DNA of 53,547 bases. Origin: Rikenellaceae bacterium. Its GTDB lineage: Bacteria; Bacteroidota; Bacteroidia; Bacteroidales; Rikenellaceae. Made by a program: the position numbers and the translations under genes. Below are positions 1 through 8,715 of the stretch, piece after piece (position 1 is the stretch's first letter; every line of letters begins with the position of its first letter). Below the pieces are notes generated by a model. It was not told the DNA's origin. It saw only the letters and a program-made list of their open reading frames with translations, and did no database searches. Location: positions 1 through 53,547 of the forward strand of contig JAGBHC010000053.1 of the NCBI GenBank assembly GCA_017935625.1, read 5' to 3'.

Positions 1-222
1 GATTGGGGGGAGGAGGCGTTTTTGGCATTCTATTTGATTTTTTCGGAGACGAACCGTTCCGCACGCCGGGTGCGGGAGGGGGAAAGGTACGCCGTATGTG
101 CCGACTCGCCGGGCCGATGAATCGGCAAAGGCTCTGCGACCGAATGAAATAGAACAAACAAGAGTGAGTGGCGTCCGGTGCCGAATTCGTCGGACTCACG
201 CAGAATTTTAATCGTAACCTTT

Positions 223-795
223 ATGAAAAAACTTTTACTTTCGGTAATCGGATTGTGCATGATGGGTTTTGCGGCCCAGGCACAGACGTGGAGTTTCGGT
301 CCCAAGGCCGGTATGTCGTTCGCAACGGTGAACGGCGTGGACCACGCCCGGGTGCGTACCGGTTTCGTGGCCGGTATGTTCGCCGAGCGCCGTCTGAAGA
401 ACGTGATGGCCTGGCAGGCCGAACTGCTCTTCACCAGCCAGGGCTATTTCACCAAGTTCGACGGCAATCCCAAGACGGTCTATCGTCTGAACTATCTGTC
501 GATGCCCATCGTGTCGAAGTACTACCTGATGGGCGGCCTGAACCTGCAGCTGGGCGGCCAGTTCAACTACCTGGTGAGCGCCAAGCAGGATGTGAAGCAC
601 GGCGGCGGCAAGACCGACATCAAATCGAATATCAACAAGTTCGACGTCAGCTTCCTGACCGGTCTGGCCTACGACTTCGACTGCGGTCTCATCATCGAGG
701 GCCGTTACACCATCGGCCTCACCCGGTTGCTGCGCACCTCCGACCATTCGGTGACCACCGGTTCGCTGCAGGTGGCTGTGGGCTGGAGGTTCTGA
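223..795 (+). CDS. Outer-membrane beta-barrel protein (PorT/OMP_b-brl_2-like)
   Basis: A 190-residue secreted protein predicted to fold as a small outer-membrane beta-barrel. The start at 223 is chosen because it opens directly into a signal peptide (MKKLLLSVIG..., likely cleavage after AAQA, residue 20); an upstream in-frame ATG at 178 would only add a polar extension. The mature part has alternating hydrophobic strands with repeated glycine/aromatic turns (SFGPKAGMSF, QLGGQFNYL, EGRYTIGLT) and ends in an aromatic residue (GWRF), the usual signature of barrel insertion by the Bam machinery. It resembles the short barrel proteins of Bacteroidetes whose function is mostly unknown; no specific ligand can be named. 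It is followed by a strong terminator at 841-874 and so is probably monocistronic. I see no convincing TAnnTTTG promoter in the 222 bases upstream. Confidence 0.85.
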   Translation: MKKLLLSVIGLCMMGFAAQAQTWSFGPKAGMSFATVNGVDHARVRTGFVAGMFAERRLKNVMAWQAELLFTSQGYFTKFDGNPKTVYRLNYLSMPIVSKYYLMGGLNLQLGGQFNYLVSAKQDVKHGGGKTDIKSNINKFDVSFLTGLAYDFDCGLIIEGRYTIGLTRLLRTSDHSVTTGSLQVAVGWRF

Positions 796-840
796 GGAGC
801 TCCCGTTCGCGGACCGCAAACCGCCGGTCCGCTTCTCGAA

Positions 841-874
841 GAGGCGCTCTCCATTGTGGAGAGCGCCTCTTTTT
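841..874 (+). terminator. Rho-independent terminator after the beta-barrel gene
   Basis: A perfect 12-bp stem (841-852 with 858-869), loop ATTGT, followed by five T. It lies 45 bases after the stop codon of the upstream gene. Confidence 0.9.
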
Positions 875-961
875 CCGCATCCGGGGGCGGCTGAAGCGGC
901 AAAGGGACGATTTCGTCGGGAAAAAGCGGCGGCGAAAGGTTCCGCGCCCGTTTTTTATTTC

Positions 962-969
962 TACCTTTG
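962..969 (+). promoter_or_regulatory. Bacteroidetes -7 promoter element (TACCTTTG)
   Basis: TAnnTTTG match about 40 bases before the glycerophosphodiesterase start at 1009. Its position makes an upstream in-frame ATG at 967 implausible as start. No clear -33 TTTG is visible. Confidence 0.6.
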
Positions 970-1008
970 CGGCAGAAAGAGAAACAAACCGTTAAAAACT
1001 CGAACAGA

Positions 1009-1821
1009 ATGAAAAAACTTGTTTTCCTGTCGCTGACGGCCGCTTTGCTGCTCGCGGGATGCGCTCCCAAGGGTACGGCCGTCACCAAAGTTCCGGAGGC
1101 GAGCGGCCACCGGGGCGCCAACGCCATCGCTCCGGAGAATACGCTGGCTTCGGCCGATTCGTGCATCAAGTACGGCATCCAGTGGATGGAGTGCGATGTC
1201 TGCATCAGCAAGGACAGCGTCTTCTACATCCTGCACGACCGCACCCTCGACCGCACCACCAATGGCATGGGCCGCATCTCGGAGTGGAACTCCTGCGACA
1301 TCGATACGCTCGATGCCGGTTCGTGGTTCGGCGAGGCGTTCGCGGGCGAGCGGGTGCCCCGTTTCGCCGACCTGCTCCGCAAGGCGCATGACAACGGGCT
1401 GGGCATCACCATCGACTACCGCTCCGGCGACCTGCGTGCGCTGCTCGACCTCATCCGCTCGGAGGATATGCTCGAAAGGTGCAACTTCACCTTCAGCGAC
1501 GAGGAGGTGGCCGTGGAGTTCCGGAAAATTGCGCCCGAGGTGAAGACGCTCCAGGCTTATGTGAAGAGTGCCGAGGACCTCGACCGCGTGATTGCCAAGT
1601 TCTCGCCCGACATCGCGGTGATGTGGATAGACGACCTCGATGCCGGAATGGTAGCCCGCTGCCGCGAAAAGGGGCTGCAGGTGCTGGCCCTGGTGCTCGG
1701 TCTGGAGGACAAGAGCGTGCAGAACCAGAAGGCGGTGGAGCTCGGCGTGGATGTCGTGGCCACCGACCGTCCGGAGGAGTTCATCAAGAAATACGGATTC
1801 ACCGCTCCGCAGGCGCGGTAG
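1009..1821 (+). CDS. Glycerophosphodiester phosphodiesterase, lipoprotein
   Basis: A 270-residue GDPD-family enzyme, expected to hydrolyse glycerophosphodiesters to glycerol-3-phosphate and an alcohol in the periplasm or at the outer membrane. Residues 1-17 are a lipoprotein signal with lipobox LLAGC (Cys18). The catalytic GDPD signature follows at once: H34-R-G and P-E-N-T (42-45), then ME-CD in the next strand and the second histidine in LHDRTLDRTTNG. The C-terminal strand LGVDVVATDRPEEF closes the TIM barrel as is usual in the family, so the gene is full length. The start at 1009 sits behind a -7 element at 962-969 and begins the signal peptide; the 967 ATG would overlap the promoter. It is a single-gene unit between the terminator at 841-874 and prmC. 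Substrate specificity cannot be read from the sequence. Confidence 0.9.
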   Translation: MKKLVFLSLTAALLLAGCAPKGTAVTKVPEASGHRGANAIAPENTLASADSCIKYGIQWMECDVCISKDSVFYILHDRTLDRTTNGMGRISEWNSCDIDTLDAGSWFGEAFAGERVPRFADLLRKAHDNGLGITIDYRSGDLRALLDLIRSEDMLERCNFTFSDEEVAVEFRKIAPEVKTLQAYVKSAEDLDRVIAKFSPDIAVMWIDDLDAGMVARCREKGLQVLALVLGLEDKSVQNQKAVELGVDVVATDRPEEFIKKYGFTAPQAR

Positions 1822-1958
1822 CCGGTCTGCCGGCCGGACTCTCCGGCCGTGAAGGGCTGTCGGGAGGGGGTTCGTCGAAACGGTTCGGCGGGTCCCCTCC
1901 CGATGCGTATCCGGAGCCCGGGAAGCCGTTTTGCCGGGGCGGCGTAATCTTTTTTCAC

Positions 1959-1966
1959 TATCTTTG
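1959..1966 (+). promoter_or_regulatory. -7 promoter element (TATCTTTG) for prmC-recX-M23
   Basis: TATCTTTG about 75 bases before the prmC start. A TTTTG lies at 1929-1933, but the 25-base spacing is longer than the usual 19-21, so the -33 assignment is weak. Confidence 0.55.
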
Positions 1967-2040
1967 CGGAGTGCCGGGGCCGGCCGCCGCGGAAAAAGAG
2001 CGCGGCGGAGCGTCGGACGGCACGGAAAACGACGGATAGG

Positions 2041-2901
2041 ATGAAGGAGTCTTTTACCAGAAAAGAGCTGCTCTCCAGGCTGGAGGGTGCCGCCGCCCGG
2101 GTGTACGACCCGCGGGAGGCGCGGGCCGTGGCGCTGCTGGCGGCCGAGCGGCTGTGGGGCGTGCGGCGCATCGATTTTTCGCTCGACCCCGGGGCGCAGG
2201 TGCCGGCGGACGGGCTGGAGCGTGTGGAGCGGGAGCTGGCGGCCGGCCGCCCCGTGCAGTACACGGTGGGATGGACCGAGTTCTGCGGTCGCCGTTTCGA
2301 GGTGGAGGAGGGGTGTCTCATCCCGCGTCCCGAGACCGAGGAGCTGGTCCGGTGGGTCGCCGGGCGGATGGGCGGCCGTCGGGGGGTGCGGATTGTCGAT
2401 GCCGGAACGGGAAGCGGCTGCATCGCCGTTTCGCTGGCCTGCGAGCTGCCCGATGCCCGGGTCACGGCTTTCGACCTGTCGGAACGGGCGCTGGCCGTCG
2501 CGGCGCGGAATGTCCGGAGCAGCGGGGCGGAGGTGCGCCTGCTGCGGGCCGACATGCTGGGCGACTGGAGCGAAGTGGCCGGAGCGGAGAGCTGCGATGC
2601 GGTGGTGTCGAATCCGCCCTATGTGCCGCAGTCGGACGAGGCGTCGATGGCTTTGCACGTGGTGGGCTACGAGCCGCACGAGGCGTTGTTCGTGCCCGAC
2701 GACGACCCGCTCGTCTTCTACCGGGCCGTGGCCGAGGGGGCCCGCCGGGTGTTGAAAAGCGGCGGCGAGCTCTATTTCGAGACCTATCACCTGCTGGCCG
2801 GCGAGGTGGAGCGGATGCTGTCCGGATGCGGATTCGCCGGGACGGAGCGCCGCTGCGACCTGTTCGGCAGGGAGCGGATGGTGCGGGCCGTAAAACGATG
2901 A
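2041..2901 (+). CDS. prmC: Release-factor glutamine N5-methyltransferase PrmC (HemK)
   Basis: A 286-residue PrmC, which methylates the glutamine of the GGQ motif of peptide-chain release factors RF1 and RF2 using S-adenosylmethionine in the cytoplasm. The N-terminal helical bundle (about 1-80) recognises the release factor and contains the family's PVQYTVGWTEF segment and the IPRPETEEL stretch. The Rossmann methyltransferase domain follows with motif I VDAGTGSGCIA and the diagnostic NPPY tetrapeptide (VVSNPPYVPQ), which binds the target glutamine amide. Length matches the family. It is translationally coupled to recX: its TGA overlaps the recX ATG (ATGA at 2898-2901). Confidence 0.95.
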   Translation: MKESFTRKELLSRLEGAAARVYDPREARAVALLAAERLWGVRRIDFSLDPGAQVPADGLERVERELAAGRPVQYTVGWTEFCGRRFEVEEGCLIPRPETEELVRWVAGRMGGRRGVRIVDAGTGSGCIAVSLACELPDARVTAFDLSERALAVAARNVRSSGAEVRLLRADMLGDWSEVAGAESCDAVVSNPPYVPQSDEASMALHVVGYEPHEALFVPDDDPLVFYRAVAEGARRVLKSGGELYFETYHLLAGEVERMLSGCGFAGTERRCDLFGRERMVRAVKR

Positions 2902-3419
2902 AGACCATGTATGACAAGAAGATGAAACAGGCCGGACCCCAATCCCGGACCCCCGAACAGGCGCTGGCTGCGCTCATGAGGCTCTGTGCGCGGGCCGAGA
3001 AGTCGAGCGGCGATGCCCTGCGGCTGATGGCGCGCTGGGGTGTGCCGGAAGAGGCGCGCCGGACGGTGCTCGAGCGGCTGGTGCGGGAGAAGTTCATCGA
3101 CGACGGCCGCTATGCCGGGGCTTTCGTGCGGGAGAAGACGCGCCTCGGCGGCTGGGGGGCCTACAAGATACGGAGCGCCCTGGTGGCCAAGGGGGTGGAC
3201 CGGACGGTGATAGAGACGGCGCTGGCCGAATACGGCGACAGCGGGACGGAACGTCTCGGGCAGCTGCTCGCCCGGCGCCGGAGGCAGTCGAAACCGGGCG
3301 AGGAGCCCTGCAAGACGAAGGCCCGGCTGGTGCGCTACGGCATTTCGCTGGGATACGACTACGGCACGGTGCTCGAAGAGGTGGAAAAAACGATGAATGA
3401 TGAAGAAGACGATAGGTAA
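2898..3419 (+). CDS. recX: RecX-family regulatory protein
   Basis: A 173-residue RecX-like protein, expected to bind and restrain RecA filaments. It consists of the three-helix repeats typical of RecX: a first module with ALAALMRLCARAEKS, a central module with the characteristic FIDDGRYAGAFVREK and LGGWGAYKIRSALVAKGV, and a third module ending in YGISLGYDYGTVLEEV. The start at 2898 is set by the ATGA overlap with prmC. The 3' end overlaps the next gene by 23 bases, so prmC, recX and the peptidase gene form one operon. recA itself is not in the window. Confidence rests on the central RecX signature. Confidence 0.9.
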   Translation: MKTMYDKKMKQAGPQSRTPEQALAALMRLCARAEKSSGDALRLMARWGVPEEARRTVLERLVREKFIDDGRYAGAFVREKTRLGGWGAYKIRSALVAKGVDRTVIETALAEYGDSGTERLGQLLARRRRQSKPGEEPCKTKARLVRYGISLGYDYGTVLEEVEKTMNDEEDDR

Positions 3420-5172
3420 AACTGCGGGGTGTGCGCTGGCGGCGTGCTGCCTCTTTTCGGCGTCGCCCCGTCCGGAGGCGGCCGTCCCCGCCGCCGGAGA
3501 TACGGTCGCACGGAGCGGATTCCGTCACCCGATAGATGCCCCGCGGCTGCTGGCGGGCAGTTTCGCGGAGATGCGCACCGACCACTTCCATTCGGGAGTG
3601 GACTATAAGACGGGCGGCCGCGAGGGGATGCCCGTGCGGGCTGCGGCCGGCGGCGAGGTGGTGCGGGTGAGCATCGCTCCGGGCGGATACGGCTATGCGC
3701 TCTATGTTGCCCATCCCGACGGATACACCACCGTGTACGCCCATCTGAGCCGGTTCCGCGACGACATCGCCCGGTGGGTGAAGCTCCGGCGGCGCGAACT
3801 GAGAATGAACAGCGGCAGCCTCTACCCCCGGCGGGGGCAGTTCCCCGTGGCGGCGGGGGAGACCATCGCCCTGTCGGGCAATACGGGCTCCTCGATGGGG
3901 CCGCACCTCCATTTCGAGATACGCGAGACGGCTTCCCAGCGGACGCTGAACTTCCCGGCGCTGGGCATGCTCCGTTTCACCGACGGAATTCCTCCGCTCA
4001 TCGAGGCGCTGCACTATGTGGAGGTCGATACCGTGGGCGGCATCCCGGTGCATGCCGCTCCGGTGAGCATTCCGCTGCGGAGGTCGGAGCGGGGCCGCTA
4101 TGAGGCGGTCGATACGGTGACGCTGACGGGCCGGGGCTACTTCGTGCTGGAGGCCTCCGACCGCAAGGACGGGGTGAACAATACGATGGGCATCTACCGC
4201 ATTCGCGAACGGGTGGAGGGCCGGCAGGTCTTCGGCTACCGGATGGACGGCTTCGCGTTCGACCGCACGCGCTATTGCAATGCCGTGGTCTACTATCCGA
4301 TTCAGCGCCGGTCGCGCAACGAGGTGTTCCGGCTGGCGGTGCTGGAGGGCAACCGGCTGGCGGTCTACGACAGCGTGGTCTCCCGCGGAACGATTGCCGT
4401 TCCCGAGGGGGAGACCAGGCGGGTCGGGATAGAGGCCGAGGACGACAGCGGCAATGTCTCGCTCCTGGAGCTGGTGGTGCGCGGAGCTCCGGCCCGCGAC
4501 CTTTCGGCCCGGGCGCAGGGGGTGCCGGCGGACCGCCGGCGGACGTTCACGCGCTATCGCGACGGGCTTCGGGTGGTCATGCCGCGCGAGGTGCTCTACG
4601 AGTCGATATATTACCGCCAGTCGCGCCGGGAGACTCCGCGCGGGAATGCGGCCGCCGCGAAGGTGGTGCGCCTCTCGCCCGAGTACGAGGTGCACTCGTC
4701 CGACGTGCCGCTGCACGGCTACATAACCCTCTCCATCGACTGCGACGTGCCGGCCGCCCTGCGCGGGCGGGCCGTGCTGGCCTCGGTGGGCGACGACGGG
4801 CGGCTTTCGTCGGCCGGCGGCCGCTGGAGCGCGGAGGGGGAGGTCTCGGGCCGGGTGCGCCGGTTCGGAACCTATTGTGCGGTGGCCGACACGGTGCCGC
4901 CGCGCATCGCTCCGCTCTTCGCCGAGGCGGTGCAGACCCGGGAGGGAGAGTGGCTGACCTTTTCGCTGGGCGACAACTTTTCGGGCATCGCGTCGTGGTC
5001 GGCTGCGGTGGACGGAGCGTGGGTGCCGCTCGAGCGGGACGTCATACGCAACCGGGTCGCCTACGTCGTCTGCCGCGAGGAGCTCGCTCCCGGAGAGAGG
5101 CACACCCTCGAGCTGGAGGTGAGCGACGGGGCGGGCAACCGCACCGTGTGGCGCGGAACCTTCCGGCGCTGA
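3397..5172 (+). CDS. M23 (LytM-type) metallopeptidase with C-terminal extension
   Basis: A 591-residue exported M23-family endopeptidase, likely acting on peptidoglycan cross-links in the periplasm. A signal peptide covers about residues 1-29. The M23 domain occupies roughly 40-210: zinc ligands H65 and D69 in HFHSGVDY, the strand AAAGGEVVRVSIAPGGYG, the YVAHPDGYTTVYAHLS block, and H170-L-H172 in the second metal motif (MGPHLHFEI). Key residues are intact, so it should be active. Residues from about 215 to 591 are beta-rich and resemble the long C-terminal region of Bacteroidetes M23 proteins; I do not recognise a named domain there. Start 3397 (or 3400, next codon) overlaps recX. It is the last gene of the prmC operon. 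Confidence 0.9.
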   Translation: MMKKTIGKTAGCALAACCLFSASPRPEAAVPAAGDTVARSGFRHPIDAPRLLAGSFAEMRTDHFHSGVDYKTGGREGMPVRAAAGGEVVRVSIAPGGYGYALYVAHPDGYTTVYAHLSRFRDDIARWVKLRRRELRMNSGSLYPRRGQFPVAAGETIALSGNTGSSMGPHLHFEIRETASQRTLNFPALGMLRFTDGIPPLIEALHYVEVDTVGGIPVHAAPVSIPLRRSERGRYEAVDTVTLTGRGYFVLEASDRKDGVNNTMGIYRIRERVEGRQVFGYRMDGFAFDRTRYCNAVVYYPIQRRSRNEVFRLAVLEGNRLAVYDSVVSRGTIAVPEGETRRVGIEAEDDSGNVSLLELVVRGAPARDLSARAQGVPADRRRTFTRYRDGLRVVMPREVLYESIYYRQSRRETPRGNAAAAKVVRLSPEYEVHSSDVPLHGYITLSIDCDVPAALRGRAVLASVGDDGRLSSAGGRWSAEGEVSGRVRRFGTYCAVADTVPPRIAPLFAEAVQTREGEWLTFSLGDNFSGIASWSAAVDGAWVPLERDVIRNRVAYVVCREELAPGERHTLELEVSDGAGNRTVWRGTFRR

Positions 5173-5221
5173 TTGCCCCGGTGTCCGGGGCGGCGGGGCG
5201 CAGTCGCTCTGCGGAAGAAAG

Positions 5222-5245
5222 TTATCAACAGCCGGTTGTCGATAA
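5222..5245. promoter_or_regulatory. Inverted pair of DnaA-box-like 9-mers (tentative)
   Basis: TTATCAACA at 5222-5230 faces TGTCGATAA at 5237-5245 (reverse complement TTATCGACA). Each differs from the DnaA box TTATCCACA at one position, the sixth. They lie 90-110 bases before dnaB. A DnaA-responsive site is only a possibility. Confidence 0.3.
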
Positions 5246-5254
5246 AAATGAAAC

Positions 5255-5293
5255 AACAAACGGGCGGAATGCGGGGCGGTTCGCCCGTTTGTT
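5255..5293 (+). terminator. 12-bp inverted repeat between the M23 gene and dnaB
   Basis: Perfect 12-bp arms (5255-5266 and 5282-5293) around a 15-base loop. No T-run follows, so it may be a weak terminator or a leader hairpin of dnaB. Confidence 0.5.
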
Positions 5294-5295
5294 CG

Positions 5296-5303
5296 TAACT
5301 TTA
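5296..5303 (+). promoter_or_regulatory. Probable dnaB -7 element (TAACTTTA)
   Basis: One mismatch to TAnnTTTG (final G is A), 31 bases before the dnaB start. No -33 match was seen at the expected spacing. Confidence 0.4.
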
Positions 5304-5334
5304 CGCTTCGATTTTTACATTTTAGCAGGAGAAC

Positions 5335-6924
5335 ATGGCAAAAAGTTACGACCCGAAACGCAGCGGAGCGAATCGCGAAGCCTTTGAAAACTTGACCGAA
5401 GCGGCAGGTACCGTGCCCCCTCAGGCCGTGGAGCTGGAGGAGGCGGTGCTGGGTGCGCTGATGCTCGAAAAGGACAGCATCATCTCGGTGCAGGAGTTCA
5501 TCACCGCCGAGGCGTTCTATAAGGAGACCCACCAGATAATCTACAAGGCCATCGAGGAGCTGTCGATGGAGCTCAAGCCCATCGACCTCTACACCGTGAC
5601 CGAGAAGCTCAAACTCAAGGGGCAGCTCAAGGCGGTGGGCGGCGCTTCGTTCCTGGCGCAGCTGACCCAGAAGGTGGGCAGCGCCGCGCACGTGGAGTTC
5701 CATGCCAAAATCATCGCCCAGAAGTACGTGCAGCGCGAACTGATAAGGGCCGCCACCGAGATTCAGAAACAGAGCTACGACGAGAGCGTCGATGTGACCG
5801 ACCTGATAGGCTTTGCCGAGGGGGAGATTTTCAAGGTGGCCGAGGGCCATGTGAAACGCAGCGTGCAGAGCTCCAAGGATATCCTCAAGCGCACGATGGA
5901 GGCCATCGAGGAGGCTTCCAAAAACCAGGGGACCTTCAACGGCGTGCCGAGCGGCTTCACGGCCATCGACCGCATGACCCTGGGATGGCAGCCCAGCGAC
6001 CTGATAATCATCGCGGCGCGTCCTTCGATGGGCAAGACCGCCTTCGTGCTGAGCATGGCCCGCAACATCGCCGTGGACCACGAACGGGGCGTGGCCTTCT
6101 TCTCGCTGGAGATGAGCGCCACGCAGCTGATGATGCGTCTCATCGTGGCCGAATCGGGTCTTTCGTCCAACGACGTGCGGAGCGGAAACCTCAATCCCGA
6201 CCAGTGGAACCACCTCGAACAGTCGATAAAACCGCTTTCGGGCGCCCCGCTCTTCATCGACGACACGCCGGCGCTGTCGGTCTTCGAGTTCCGCAGCAAG
6301 GCGCGGCGTCTGAAGACGCAGTACGACATTCAGTTGATTATCATCGACTACCTCCAGCTCATGACCGGTTCGCAGGAGACCCGCGGCAACCGCGAGCAGG
6401 AGGTGGCCAGCATCTCGCGAACCCTCAAGGCCATCGCCAAGGAGCTGAACATTCCCATCATCGCGCTCTCGCAGCTCAACCGTTCGGTGGAGAGCCGCGG
6501 AGGCAGCAAGCGTCCCCAGCTGAGCGACCTGCGCGAGTCGGGCGCCATCGAGCAGGACGCCGACATCGTGGCGTTCATACACCGGCCCGAGTATTACGGC
6601 ATCACGGAGGACGAAGGGGTGCCTACGGCGGGCATGGCCGAGGTGATTATCGCCAAGCACCGTAACGGAGCGGTGGATACGGTGAAACTCCGCTTCCGCA
6701 AGGAGCAGGCGCGCTTCCTCGACTACGACGAGGAGTACGACACCCGCACGGGCGGCGGCTTCGACGGCGGCTTCGGCGGTGTGACCGAAGTGGGTTCGGC
6801 CATGAACTCCACCGAGTTCGACATGCCGGCGCCCGGCGCTCCGCTCGGCGGCAGTTTCGACAGCGGTTTCGGCGGCGGCTTTTCGGGCGGCCCGGGAGCG
6901 GCGGGCGGAGACGCTCCCTTCTGA
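5335..6924 (+). CDS. dnaB: Replicative DNA helicase DnaB
   Basis: A 529-residue DnaB, the hexameric 5'-3' helicase of the replication fork. The N-terminal helical domain (about 25-130, PPQAVELEEAVLGALML...) binds primase, and the RecA-like motor domain starts near 200. The Walker A motif is ARPSMGKT (about 228-235), Walker B lies in IQLIIIDYLQLM, and the LSQLNRSVESR and DLRESGAIEQDADIV motifs are intact. The catalytic part ends near residue 465. A glycine-rich, low-complexity tail of about 60 residues follows (GGGFDGGFGG..., GGSFDSGFGGGF) and ends in GGDAPF, reminiscent of the C-terminal tip of SSB. It has its own upstream region with a near-consensus -7 box and is followed by a GC-rich hairpin at 6940-6970. 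Confidence 0.97.
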   Translation: MAKSYDPKRSGANREAFENLTEAAGTVPPQAVELEEAVLGALMLEKDSIISVQEFITAEAFYKETHQIIYKAIEELSMELKPIDLYTVTEKLKLKGQLKAVGGASFLAQLTQKVGSAAHVEFHAKIIAQKYVQRELIRAATEIQKQSYDESVDVTDLIGFAEGEIFKVAEGHVKRSVQSSKDILKRTMEAIEEASKNQGTFNGVPSGFTAIDRMTLGWQPSDLIIIAARPSMGKTAFVLSMARNIAVDHERGVAFFSLEMSATQLMMRLIVAESGLSSNDVRSGNLNPDQWNHLEQSIKPLSGAPLFIDDTPALSVFEFRSKARRLKTQYDIQLIIIDYLQLMTGSQETRGNREQEVASISRTLKAIAKELNIPIIALSQLNRSVESRGGSKRPQLSDLRESGAIEQDADIVAFIHRPEYYGITEDEGVPTAGMAEVIIAKHRNGAVDTVKLRFRKEQARFLDYDEEYDTRTGGGFDGGFGGVTEVGSAMNSTEFDMPAPGAPLGGSFDSGFGGGFSGGPGAAGGDAPF

Positions 6925-6939
6925 GCGCGGTGACGGGCG

Positions 6940-6970
6940 CTCCGCCGGCCGCCCTTCCCGGCCGGCGGAG
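6940..6970 (+). terminator. GC-rich hairpin after dnaB
   Basis: Perfect 12-bp stem (6940-6951 with 6959-6970) and a 7-base loop, 15 bases after the dnaB stop. There is no T-tract, so termination is inferred only. The rest of 6925-7176 holds nothing I can name. Confidence 0.5.
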
Positions 6971-7176
6971 TGCGAGAGCTCCCGAACGCGGAATCCCTCC
7001 CTGTTTTCTCCGCGGGCAGGAGCCGAAGCGGCCGGCCGCCGTGCCGGACGCATCAGAGGTGTCGGGTCGTGCCGGGCGTATCGGTGGGGCCGGGTGTGCC
7101 GGCGGGTGCGGCGGCGCGGATGTGAGGCGCGGGTGCGAGGACCCGAACGTGAAAACTTCCTAAATGATTAGAAGAG

Positions 7177-8715
7177 ATGTTTATCAGATGCTTTGCAGGT
7201 GCCGTAACGGGCATAGACGCTACGGTGGTGACCGTCGAGGTCCATATCAGCGCGGGAATCGGAATGTATCTGGTCGGATTGCCCGACAATGCCGTGCGGG
7301 AGAGCCAGGAGCGCATCCGTTCGGCTTTCGAGAACAGCGGATTCCGGATGAGCGGCAAGAAGGTGGTGGTCAATCTGGCCCCCGCGGACCTGCGCAAGGA
7401 GGGGTCGGCCTACGACGCGACCATCGCTACGGCCATTCTGGCCGCCTCGGAACAGATAACCGCGGCACGTACCGAACAGTATATGGTGATGGGCGAACTC
7501 TCGCTCGACGGAACCCTCAAGCCCGTGCGGGGCATTCTGCCGATAGCCATCCGGGCGAAAAAGGCGGGTTTCCGGGGTATGATTGTGCCTGCGGCCAATG
7601 CCTCGGAGGCGGCCGTGGTGAAGGGGCTGGAGGTGATAGGGGTCGAGCGGCTGGGGCAAATCGCCGGGTTCCTGAACGGCGACCTGGAGGTGGAGCCCGC
7701 CGTGGTGGAGACCCGCGAACTGTTCGCCGCCGACGGCAACCGCTATGCGGAGGACTTCAGCGACGTACGGGGACAGGCCCGGGTGAAGCGGGCGCTGGAG
7801 ATTGCGGCCGCCGGCGGACACAACGTGCTGATGATAGGCAGCCCCGGAAGCGGCAAGACCATGCTGGCCCGGCGCATGCCGACCATCATGCCTCCGCTCA
7901 CGCTCTCCGAAGCACTGGAAACCACCAAGATACATTCCGTGGCCGGCAAGCTCGGCACCCACCGGGGCCTGCTCACCCTCAGACCGTTCCGCACGCCCCA
8001 TCATCTCACCTCGCAGGTGGCCCTTATCGGCGGAGGGACCAATCCCCAGCCCGGAGAGGTGTCGCTGGCCCACAACGGGATTCTCTTTCTCGACGAATTG
8101 CCCGAGTTCGGGCGCTCGCAGCTGGAGGTGCTGCGTCAGCCGCTGGAGGATAAGAAGATAACCGTGTCGCGGGCGCGGTACAGCGTCGAGTATCCGGCCA
8201 ATTTCATTCTGGTGGGGGCCATGAACCCCTGTCCGTGCGGCTACTACAACCATCCCGCCAAGGAGTGCGTGTGCAGCAGCGGGGCGGTGCTCAAGTACAT
8301 GAACCGCATTTCGGGTCCGCTGCTCGACCGCATCGACCTGCATGTCGAGGTGACCCCCGTGCCGCTGGAGCAGATGACGGGGCCGGCCGCAGGGGAGAGC
8401 AGCGCCGTCATCCGCGAACGGGTCGTGAGGGCCCGCGAGGTGCAGGCCCGGCGCTTCGGGCAGGCGGAGGGGGTGCATACCAATGCGATGATGAACAGCC
8501 GGATGCTGCGCGAATTCTGTCCGCTCGACCGACAGGCGGCCGAGGTGCTCGGCGCGGCGATGGAGCGGCTCAATCTGTCGGCCCGGGCCTATGACCGCAT
8601 CATCAAGGTGGCCCGCACCATAGCCGACCTCGAGGGGAGCGAACGGATAACCGTCCGGCATATCGGCGAGGCCATCAACTATCGCAGTCTCGACCGGGCT
8701 GACTGGGGACGATGA
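7177..8715 (+). CDS. comM: ComM/YifB-family Mg-chelatase-like AAA+ ATPase
   Basis: A 512-residue ComM/YifB protein. In naturally transformable bacteria ComM is a hexameric helicase that promotes branch migration during integration of incoming DNA; in others its role is less clear. The N-terminal Lon-like (ChlI) domain starts with the family's MFIRCFAGAVTGIDA and GLPDNAVRESQERIRSAF. The AAA+ Mg-chelatase-like domain has Walker A GSPGSGKT (221-228) and Walker B LFLDELPEF. A zinc-finger-like segment carries CPCGYYNHPAKECVC, followed by sensor region RISGPLLDRIDLHVEV. The C-terminal domain ends in a helix-rich region as usual. Its stop overlaps the comEC start (ATGA at 8712-8715), suggesting coupled translation and a shared role in DNA uptake. 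Confidence 0.95.
   Translation: MFIRCFAGAVTGIDATVVTVEVHISAGIGMYLVGLPDNAVRESQERIRSAFENSGFRMSGKKVVVNLAPADLRKEGSAYDATIATAILAASEQITAARTEQYMVMGELSLDGTLKPVRGILPIAIRAKKAGFRGMIVPAANASEAAVVKGLEVIGVERLGQIAGFLNGDLEVEPAVVETRELFAADGNRYAEDFSDVRGQARVKRALEIAAAGGHNVLMIGSPGSGKTMLARRMPTIMPPLTLSEALETTKIHSVAGKLGTHRGLLTLRPFRTPHHLTSQVALIGGGTNPQPGEVSLAHNGILFLDELPEFGRSQLEVLRQPLEDKKITVSRARYSVEYPANFILVGAMNPCPCGYYNHPAKECVCSSGAVLKYMNRISGPLLDRIDLHVEVTPVPLEQMTGPAAGESSAVIRERVVRAREVQARRFGQAEGVHTNAMMNSRMLREFCPLDRQAAEVLGAAMERLNLSARAYDRIIKVARTIADLEGSERITVRHIGEAINYRSLDRADWGR

Noticed and set aside
3094-7053. Very long minus-strand open frame (1319 codons)
   Set aside because: A by-product of high GC content opposite the M23 and dnaB genes; composition is Arg/His/Pro-rich with no domain.
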